DNA of 64,000 nt. It comes from Wyeomyia smithii. Its lineage: Eukaryota > Arthropoda > Insecta > Diptera > Culicidae. The translations under genes and the position numbers were made by a program. Of the stretch, positions 57,066-64,000 are shown piece after piece. Position 1 is the stretch's first letter; every line of letters starts with the position of its first letter. The stretch covers positions 243,572,089 to 243,636,088 of the forward strand of contig NC_073695.1 in assembly GCF_029784165.1 (NCBI RefSeq), read 5' to 3'. The notes below the pieces were generated by a model that had not been told where the DNA came from, did no database searches, and saw nothing but the letters and a program-made list of their open reading frames with translations.

Positions 57066-58329
57066 ACCGTGAAATGGGGTGAAATTGATCACCTGAAAAT
57101 TAGTGATAAAAATACTAATCAAAATATATTGCTCTTACAACACTAGGCAATGTTAACGTGTCCTTAAACGCCACTTTTGCATGATTCACATACCTGTCAA
57201 AGTTAACCCTTGCATGCTCGGTGCAATTTTTCATATTTTCGAAAAATTCTTCTAACTCAGTCAAAACTCAATCAAATTTGATAAAACAAGTTTCCAAATA
57301 ATAAAAAAAAGTATTTAATTTACTTAGAGTAATCATAGTTGAAGGTAAATTACGTTAAATTTGGAGAAGTGAGTAAAGTTTGATAAAAGCTTAAAAAATG
57401 TAATTTTCAACAACGATCAACCCATACCATTAAAGAAATACTGATTAATTCGCAGAAAACCACAAAAATTTTAATTTTAGAGCTAGTTTTTGAGCTTTTG
57501 CAACAAACCGAATTGAAATCGGTCTAACGACGATCGAATAAGAGCAAATTTGGCAACAAGCAGCTCGTGAACCAAAATTAACAAATTTAACCTGAAATAT
57601 CGTTATTTTCGTTTCCAAACTAGCTGTAAATGATATTTTTCAGTACAGAAATCATCATTTATCTTGAACATATAAAAAAAAAAGGCTCAAAGAGCATAGA
57701 AGAGCAGTAGAAACGAACAAAACTAGTGAATCCAGTGTAGCAACACATACAGTGATTAACCAACACGAGATAGACTGGGATAACGCGGGTCTGATTAAAA
57801 GCATCAATAAAATTGGTCTCCTCAATGCCTGGGAGTCAATGTACATTGCGACATCTAAACAACCATTGATGAACGATGATGATGCGCCGATCAACTCATT
57901 CCTCTTCACCTTGATAACGGGGAGAAAATAATCTCTAGCTCACTCTCTTCGACGCTTGCGATACAACGTATGAGAATTTTAACCAGTTGGACATGGGATC
58001 TCGTCCTGTCGATGGGCAATGTATAGCCCGAAAGCGGTAGACGAAAGGTAATTTTAATATTATCCTTTTATATCTGTAAGAGCAATAAGTGCTTTGTCTA
58101 ATCACTCGTCGTGTTCCGTCTGTGTTCGCGATTATATTACCTTATAGAATTGTCGAATTTATTTCATGAAGTAGACAATAGGAATTTCACCAATAGCCAT
58201 AGAGGTTTACTGGAGCACATACCAGTACTTGTTTTAAAATTATACTATATCGGGAAAATTGTACATGAAGCTAGTTAAATGGAAATTGTTATAAAAAAAT
58301 ATCAATTTCATCCCAGTCTATGGTATATC
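57066..58329. mobile_element. Possible TA-inserting DNA element with imperfect 25-bp TIRs
   Basis: The left end TACCGTGAAATGGGGTGAAA and right end TTTCATCCCAGTCTATGGTA are imperfect reverse complements sharing GGTGAAATTGAT / ATCAATTTCATCC cores, each with terminal TA. The interior contains a Penelope-like fragment, so this may be a composite or two adjacent relics. No transposase is seen. Confidence 0.45.
57683..57931 (+). pseudogene. Penelope-like element C-terminus (GIY-YIG region) relic
   Basis: One frame reads RLKEHRRAVETNKTSESSVA, then HTVINQHEIDWDNAGLI and LLNAWESMYI, and stops at TAA 57,929-57,931. The RLKEHRRAV ... SSVATH ... HEIDW pattern is the C-terminal part of the GIY-YIG endonuclease domain of Penelope-like retroelements. 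The upstream catalytic GIY and YIG strands and the RT are missing. Confidence 0.68.
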
Positions 58330-58912
58330 GAAAAAAAAAAACGTTTCTTTCTGGCCACCCTATGCCAGAATTGGCCACCTTAACAACCTAACGAACAATT
58401 TTATTGTTTTTTAGCTTTTCTCCAAACGTTATCAAGATTCGAACTTTCCTTCAAGCTAGCTACTGTTAAATTGTCAAAATATTATGTGACAAGTCGGACT
58501 TGATTTTCCGGGAACTCTTAGGAATTTTAGAATCGATTATCCGGAGTAATTTTTTTTTCGCTGTTTGGTTTAAATATTTATATTTCGGCATATTTATTGC
58601 AATTTCTGTCGCTTCTGGCATGTTTGGGACATATCCGAATTGAGCAGAACCAATCAGTATCTAATGATTTTTTATGTGCTAATCAAGATTTTATCCTTTT
58701 TTCTTACAAAAACAATTTTTGGCACGCCAATGCATGCTGCAAGTAACATAACGAAAGAAAATAATTATTTTACGTTCGGTAATTGCAAAAACAATTTATT
58801 TTTTTTTCATGATTCGATTACCGGATACTCCGGATAATTGAGTCCGACCTGTACCACTGACCGCTTTTAAACGCCCATGTCTTGATCAAAAAGAGAATAT
58901 AATAATAATTTA
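58330..58912. other. Non-coding
   Basis: AT-rich sequence with short open frames; nothing recognised. Confidence 0.45.
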
Positions 58913-59255
58913 ATCTCTCTCTCACTCTCTCACTTTCTCTCTTACTCTCTCACTTTCTCTTTTACTCTCTCTCTCTTTCTCACTCTCTCTCACTCTCACT
59001 CTCTGACTCTCTCTCTCACTCTCTCTCTCACTCTCTCTCTCACTCTCTCTCTCTCTCACTCTCTCTCACTCTCTCTCACTCTCTCTCTCTCACTCTCTCT
59101 CACTCTCTCTCTCTCACTCTCTCTCACTCTCACTTTCTCTCTTACTCCCTCTCTCTCACTCTCTATCTCTCTCACTCTCTCTCTCTCACTTTCTCTCTCA
59201 CTCTCTCTCTCTCTCTCTCACTCTCTCTTTCTTTCAATCTCTCTTTCTCCTTTTT
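58913..59255. repeat. (CT)n / CACTCTCTCT microsatellite, about 340 bp
   Basis: Long strand-asymmetric pyrimidine run of CTCTCT with interspersed CACT. It is a typical intronic simple repeat. Confidence 0.95.
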
Positions 59256-59299
59256 CTGCCAGTACATTTTGTTTTGTTCATGTACGCTTAGTTCTGTTA

Positions 59300-59770
59300 A
59301 AAATGGCATCGAAACAAGTAGCCTTGTGCAAGCGCATTTTACAGTTCAAACTAAACTGCAGGCAAATTTTGGCAAAAAGTTCAAGGCGTCGTTTCTCCTG
59401 TCTGGATCATGGTTCAACTGTACCAGAACGAATGTTTGAGGAAAATTTTGATTTGGGATTTGGTTTGATAAAGCATCATCATAGTATGGGAAAAAAACCA
59501 CTCGACCCCATTTGTATCCAATATACGCAACCCCAACGAATTTGCCTCAGTGTCGCTCAATCGTAGATTTCTTTAGGATTTTGCATTTCTTGGTGTACAC
59601 AAATAACTGGAGAACAACGAACTGCAAACAGTTGATTGGTGTTAACAAGAGATGTAATCGAAAAGTCGACGTGAAGACCATACAACGCTCTTGTTCCGGC
59701 ATCATAAAAAAGCTTTGTTGGAAGGTCGGACCTTTCTCACATGTTCAGTTTTCATTTCGTTCATTATGAA
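59300..59770 (+). pseudogene. Tc1/mariner-superfamily transposase relic
   Basis: The region 59,512-59,769 reads LPQCRSIVDFFRILHFLVYT and then NNWRTTNCKQLIGVNKRC, matching the LPQ-PIE-FW segment and helical C-terminus of Tc1-like transposases, with the catalytic E replaced. Upstream frames give further broken pieces. It is not close in sequence to the ITmD37E copies. Confidence 0.62.
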
Positions 59771-59933
59771 TGTATCTTCATGAGAAATAAATCACTTTTT
59801 CTTCAAGTTCATTCTCCTTTTTTAACAACAATAAAACAAGAGGCGAGATTACAGAAACTAAACATCGGGGTTCGCCTGTGTTAGCGACTGGAATTTTAAA
59901 ACGAAAGCTTACACCGTCACATTTTTTACTAAT

Positions 59934-60402
59934 GTCGTTTTCGTTTTTGCGGTGTAGCTACTCCGCGGACTACACTTTGTCCTATTGCTGTTTTTTTTTT
60001 TTTCATTTTCCGGACTATCCCGGACTACCCTTTTTCTGTCCCGGAAAGTCCGCGAAAGAAACTGAGTGCAGTTTTGAAGACACCAACACATGTACACGTA
60101 TGTGTCAAAATCAAAAAAAATGTTTCAAAATTGGCTTGCTTCGATTATCGTTCTTCGCGTGCCAAACATCAGGTTGGATTTTATTTATTTTATTTTGTTA
60201 TTTTGTCATTTTTTCTTAAATTGGCAAATTTTTCGTACAGTAGCACAAACGCGATGAAAATACAATGGTGATAATGACCAAAACAAAAGTGACAGCTGCC
60301 TCTGGTATTATGAACACCATTGCAACTGCTCGGAAAGTGTTTTTTGTTTTAGCTGCAAAGTGTAGTCCGGGACGGTATAGTCCTGCCGTAAAAACGAATT
60401 CG
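59934..60402. mobile_element. Inverted-repeat element of about 0.47 kb
   Basis: Imperfect ends of about 50 bp (TTTTTGCGGTGTAGC with GGACTACACTTTG, versus CAAAGTGTAGTCC with CCTGCCGTAAAAA) enclose AT-rich sequence without a convincing gene. No clear target duplication was found. Confidence 0.5.
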
Positions 60403-60745
60403 ACATATTTCAAAATCCAAGTGATATAAGAATAATATTTTAATGATTCACATTCAGAAATTTGTTTTCCTGTAATGAACTTTCCGATGTCCTGCTTACG
60501 CTTTTCTAGTTGCTTTTCTTGTGCTACTAATGGTAAAATTACTGTTTGAAAAAAGCAAGTCCATGAACTATTCTGCTTACTCTAATTTGTGAGTCAACCT
60601 TAGCCCAGAATAAAAACCTCGTTTTGCTGTTGTACTCAATTTATAAAACCGTCTTGTTATTGAAGATTAATACAGGTTATAAAAACTATATACACGTTAT
60701 TCGAATCTGCGTGCTTCCGAAAGCCATCCACATACGTAAAAAATT

Positions 60746-60763
60746 TGGTGTCAGAAGTGGGAT
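60746..60763 (+). promoter_or_regulatory. Gypsy-type primer binding site
   Basis: TGGTGTCAGAAGTGGGAT matches the layout of LTR-retrotransposon primer sites: complementary to a tRNA 3' end CTGACACCA, likely tRNA-Leu. The LTR that should precede it (AATAAA at about 60,609) is not delimitable here, because no second LTR is in view. Confidence 0.7.
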
Positions 60764-60837
60764 GGTGAGAAAAATCTCTTTTGCTTAAAAATCGAGGTTA
60801 TACCCGTACGGAGAGCACATTTTTCCGAGCAAATAAA

Positions 60838-61660
60838 ATGGCTCAAGTAACTCCCGAATTCATGGAGGCATTATCTGCGATGATCGCTCAAGCGCTCAAA
60901 TCGTCTATAGGAAATGCACGCCAATGTCGGTCAACTCAATCGGCTGGAAGGTGCCACCGCTTCCACTACCGAAATTTCCATCTTTTGCGATAAGTGAATA
61001 CCGTTCGACGGAAGGTTCGTCCATCTCCGACTATTTTAACCGGTTCGAATTAGCACTGCTATTAAGCCATACTCTAGGTGATCCTGCGGCGATTGCCTAC
61101 CCTGATTTACGCACAACGCTCGTCAACCATTGCGATCGTGCCAAAAACGAATTCGTCGAGAGTATCAAATTTAGACAGGTCGTGCAAAAAAAAGCGAGAC
61201 AGTCTAATTTTATTTCAAACACTTCGCCAGTCTTTACCCTCTAGTGCCCAAGTTAATTGTTAGACTTCGGTAAAATCATTATGAAACTTTATAAACATTT
61301 TTTGAGTATTTGTTGAAGCTTTTTAAAAGTATGACTAAAGCCTAAAGGAGGCACTAGGCACTAGAGGGTTAATTCAGTAAAACCTAGCATTACCGCTCAT
61401 TCTAGCAACAGATGCTAGCCAAAGTGGTCTCGGAGCAGTATTATTACACCGTCTATCCAACACAACACAGCGACCAATTGCGTACGCAAGCTGTACTATG
61501 TCGAAAACTAAAGCAAGGTATCCGCCAATCGACAAAGAGCCTCTGGCCATAGTATGGACAGTGAAATTTTTTTTTCACTATTTATACGCACGTAAGTTTA
61601 CTCTGATAAGGGTTCACAAGCTCTCTACGCAGATTTTGAATCCAGAAAAATCACTCCCTG
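60838..61660 (+). pseudogene. Gypsy-group retrotransposon relic: gag then RNase H
   Basis: After the primer site, gag begins MAQVTPEFMEALSAMIAQAL. It continues after frameshifts with GSSISDYFNRFELAL and DLRTTLVNHCDRAKNEFVES. Following a piggyBac-like MITE, RT/RNase H sequence appears (LATDASQSGLGAVLLHRLSN, YPPIDKEPLAIVWTVKFF, NPEKSLPALCIS). Protease and the RT core are missing, so the element suffered a large internal deletion. Confidence 0.85.
61237..61368. mobile_element. piggyBac-like MITE, copy 2 (132 bp), inside gypsy relic
   Basis: The ends CCCTCTAGTGCC and GGCACTAGAGGG are flanked by TTTA (61,233-61,236, one substitution from TTAA) and TTAA (61,369-61,372). It belongs to the same family as 34,769-34,908. 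Confidence 0.85.
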
Positions 61661-62125
61661 CGCTTTGTATAAGTTGAATGACCGTTTACCGAGGAAAGAA
61701 ATGCCGACTTCGAACCGTTTGCTGATCCACGCAACAGTATATCACGCTGTTGCTTATTGCATCCTCTGGAAGCGAATTGAGCAGTATGAGGCCGAGCATT
61801 GTCATACAGTAAAATCACTCTTTCGTGCCTCTGCTCGTATTGGGACCGTTTTCCACTGACTTAGTCCCATCAGGAATACACAGTAGAACCTTGTTTAGGT
61901 TGCTGTAATGAATCCAATTTGCATCACCCGTAACGATGCGATGAAGAAAACCCTTCCTTTTTGTCGCTAGAGCAGTTGTTCACAGGCGAAAAAATAAGTT
62001 GCTTATTTTTCCATCATTTCTAAAGCATGAAATCGCTTGTAAATGGCTTGTCGGCTAACTACCAAAACCGAAACAAATCTCCAATTTTAGCGTCTTCGAA
62101 GGTTTTTGGTCTTTTGTTCTAAAGT
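61650..62125 (-). pseudogene. mariner transposase relic
   Basis: On the minus strand broken frames give FEDAKIGDL, then GFLHRIVTGDANWIHYSN (first catalytic D region), then QYEQRHERVILLYDNARPHT (second catalytic D region). These are textbook mariner motifs. Stops and frameshifts are frequent, and the C-terminal end is lost near the gypsy relic. Confidence 0.8.
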
Positions 62126-62633
62126 AACGCCTTCCATTGGCGATAATATTGGCAGGAAGAACAAGGCTTGTAACAGTAAACGTAAAAAAGAAGGGTGAAA
62201 AACACACAAGCACGGATAATAACAAGAGCATATCGCTTACTCTTAATAGTGATATTGCTAATGATAGAAGTGCGTAATTCAGTAGACATTCAGGCGATAT
62301 CCAAAAAGATCCATATTTTCCCACTGGCCTCTCACAGACACGTTTCGCATAGCCCAAAAACTTGATCCAGTTAGATGGGTCAGGTTTTACCATAGATGGA
62401 CTTTATGTATTTTGATAGGTAACGTGAGAATATTGTTAAATACCTACTGGAGAATAACTGATGATTTTCAGAAAGAAAAATGAAATAATTTTTTTTTAAT
62501 AAACTGATTTCCTTGTTTTGATGAAGTTTGCCCTACAAAAACATTTTTTACCCCCAGCTTTTGGATAATAATAAAAAAAAAATCTAAAGGAAAAAATTAT
62601 TCAATAAAGAAATTTTCATTTGACAAGGTACAA
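62126..62633. other. Non-coding
   Basis: Nothing assignable; only short open frames. Confidence 0.45.
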
Positions 62634-62830
62634 TGCTGGCCTAACAAACCAGTCGTCATATGTTCGAGTCTCGGCTCGAGAGAGACTGTTACAGTCAGTA
62701 GGATCGTAGCGCTAGCCCCGCAATTGTCTTGTGCATACACTTAACAGTCAACTGTGAAGTCTGTGTATAAATAAAAGAGAAGGTCAAGTTCCAAATCGGA
62801 ATGTAGCACCAAGGCCTTGCTTTGCTTTAT
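62634..62830 (+). repeat. tRNA-derived SINE
   Basis: A tRNA-like head (AATGCTGGCCTAACAAACC) and a B box with TTCGAGTC (62,663-62,670) precede a body reading GTCAGTAGGATCGTAGCGCT, TGTGAAGTCTGTGTATAAAT and GGAATGTAGCACCAAGGCC. The layout matches SINEs I know from mosquito genomes. It would be transcribed by RNA polymerase III. Confidence 0.78.
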
Positions 62831-63096
62831 AGAAATTTTTAAGCATTAAAGTTTGAAGTGAAGTTTCATTGAGGCTTTAAATACTTGATAAACAATTCAT
62901 TTCAACAAGTTGACGGTTTTACAGAACCGTGATAGAATCGAAGATCCACTGCTTTTTAACATCGCTTTAAATATTGGCGTATGTTGGTAAATCGAAAAAA
63001 CCTTCAAGGGCTTTTGGTGACAAATCGAACATGTTTTTCAGTAATAAAAAACTAATAATTCTTGATTTGAAAGGAATGGATTAAAAAACAAAAATG
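62831..63096. other. Non-coding intronic stretch
   Basis: Nothing recognised. Confidence 0.4.
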
Positions 63097-63319
63097 AAGT
63101 TCATTAAGCAGACAGTATGTGAGTAGAGGAAGAACGAAATATAAGCGAACTGGAAATATGATACAGATTTGGAAAAATATACCGCATCCCGACGGGACAG
63201 GGAGATTGCGGGTTCATGTCCCGTCGGGATGCGATATATTTTTCCAAATCTGTATCATATTTCCAGTTCGCTTATATTTCGTTCTTCCTCTACTCACATA
63301 CTGTCTGCTTAATGAACTT
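63097..63319. repeat. Near-perfect 223-bp palindrome containing a B-box-like centre
   Basis: Arms of about 103 bp (AAGTTCATTAAGCAGACAGT ... GACGGGACA and its reverse complement) enclose a short loop GGGAGATTGCGGGTTCA. The body is the SINE-like family seen at 5037-5170. The structure looks like two inverted copies sharing the centre, or a snap-back copy. Confidence 0.88.
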
Positions 63320-63378
63320 GCGTGTTAACGGGAAAAAGCCGTTGTTCAAAATAGAAATTCAGTTCGAACAAAAATGAA

Positions 63379-63440
63379 GTCGAGGAGATTCGAACCCCCA
63401 CCTCCCTCGTAATGACCACGCAGTTTAGAAACGACCCCCT
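63379..63440 (-). repeat. tRNA-like / SINE fragment
   Basis: The minus strand reads GGGAGGTGGGGGTTCGAATC, a good B-box match (GGTTCGAATC), preceded by CTGCGTGGTCATTACG, which could be a degraded A box. It ends about 27 bp from the exon B donor. A true tRNA gene is unlikely because no acceptor-stem pairing is evident. Confidence 0.42.
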
Positions 63441-63466
63441 CAGTGTGAGAAACTCTGCGGGCTTAC

Positions 63467-63561
63467 CTTTTTGGGTGGTGTTTGCAGTCCGTGGAAGGGA
63501 AGATTCTCATACTCTCCTGGTTCGATTTGGGATCCGCCAGCAGTGGATGACTCTCCAGTAA
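63467..63561 (-). CDS. YxN-motif gene, exon B, 95 nt
   Basis: A CCTTTTTGCAG acceptor and an AAG|GTAAGC donor frame a small exon encoding TGESSTAGGSQIEPGEYENL and PFHGLQTPPKK. YENLP is a further YxN (Grb2 SH2 type) motif. It begins with the last two bases of a split codon and ends in phase 0, matching exon A upstream and exon C downstream. Confidence 0.75.
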
Positions 63562-63777
63562 CTGCAAAAAGGTAAACAATTGGCAAAGGGAAAGTTTAGT
63601 TTCATCCTGAAGAACTCTCAGTAGATGATGATTCATTCAAAGAAGAAAACAAGTTCAATGATGAAGTGTATGATTGTTTTTTTTTTTGCTGTATTTTTTT
63701 CTTTCAATTATACTAATCCGGAACGAGGTGACACCGATCGGAGGGAGGAGAAAGGTGGGGGACGGGGTTAAGCATAC

Positions 63778-63903
63778 CTACTACATCTGCACTAGTTGAC
63801 GGTACATTCTCATTTCTATCATCGCTTGCTTGCGGCGATTCTTGGGTGGTGGCCGCGGCGGTTGGCGTGCTGGGAACTTGTGGCTTTTTAACATAAGTAA
63901 TAA
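63778..63903 (-). CDS. YxN-motif gene, exon A, 126 nt (5'-most exon in window)
   Basis: The exon is bounded by a TATCCTATAG acceptor and a GTAGTAG|GTATGC donor. It encodes ITYVKKPQVPSTPTAAATTQ and continues Ser/Asp/Asn-rich to SADVV with one base left over, which completes a codon with exon B. The acceptor has a weak pyrimidine tract, so its exact start is less certain. Upstream exons lie beyond the window. Confidence 0.6.
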
Positions 63904-64000
63904 CTATAGGATAGTATTAAATCGGGCACAGCGAACGGAAAACAAAACGGTTAAACACAAGAACAGGAACAAAAAGAAAAAAAAAGAAAGTAAAACAAAC

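Noticed and set aside
63379..63440. True tRNA gene on the minus strand
   Set aside because: B box is good, but I could not form an acceptor stem or anticodon arm; more likely a SINE fragment.

Overview
This is insect nuclear DNA, most likely from a mosquito (Culicidae, culicine-like). The reasons are a small GT-AG intron of 68 bp beside an apparent intron of about 26 kb, an AT-rich background, two copies of a Tc1/mariner element with DD37E spacing (ITmD37E, a family I know from mosquitoes), a tRNA-derived SINE of a type I associate with mosquitoes, and R1-clade, copia, gypsy, Penelope-like, hAT, piggyBac-like and Harbinger-like elements. There is no sign of bacterial, CRISPR or operon-type organisation. 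Most of the window is transposable-element sequence; host coding sequence is only a few kilobases.

Layout. 1-888: nothing recognised. 889-4765: a decayed duplicate of a host 3'-terminal exon and its 3' UTR, split by a 3.4-kb non-autonomous hAT-like element (990-4383) that carries a dead ITmD37E transposon. 5.0-11.5 kb: SINE-like debris and a large composite inverted-repeat unit containing two clear MITEs. 11,792-23,580: a Ty1/copia retrotransposon with matching LTRs and TSD. It is interrupted by a second hAT/ITmD37E composite (13,392-16,465) and by a 4.25-kb non-LTR retrotransposon (about 18,140-22,394). 23,659-24,740 (+): a secreted leucine-rich-repeat gene with TATA box and one intron, broken by an in-frame TAG. 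25,044-25,169 (-): a 42-codon terminal exon rich in tyrosine motifs. 35,900-37,653 and 63,467-63,903 (-): four exons of a large low-complexity protein with Grb2-type YxN motifs.

The 25.8-kb interval between exons B and C is, if the gene model is right, one intron. It holds an LRR pseudogene, several MITEs and fragments of DNA transposons. It also holds two nearly identical head-to-tail copies of a 5.4-kb R1-clade retrotransposon, each flanked by (TA)n, and remnants of Penelope-like, gypsy, mariner and Tc1-like elements. These R1 elements are the youngest and most intact mobile DNA here. Copy 1 has both ORFs open; copy 2 has a 1-bp deletion in ORF1.

How the parts relate: the host genes (LRR gene +, tyrosine-motif gene -) are convergent around 24.8 kb. 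The copia element ends about 75 bp upstream of the LRR TATA box. The best candidates for new biology are the (TA)n-associated R1-clade tandem array with a GTGA junction and no AUG for ORF2, and the hAT composite that appears to have amplified an already dead mariner as a passenger.
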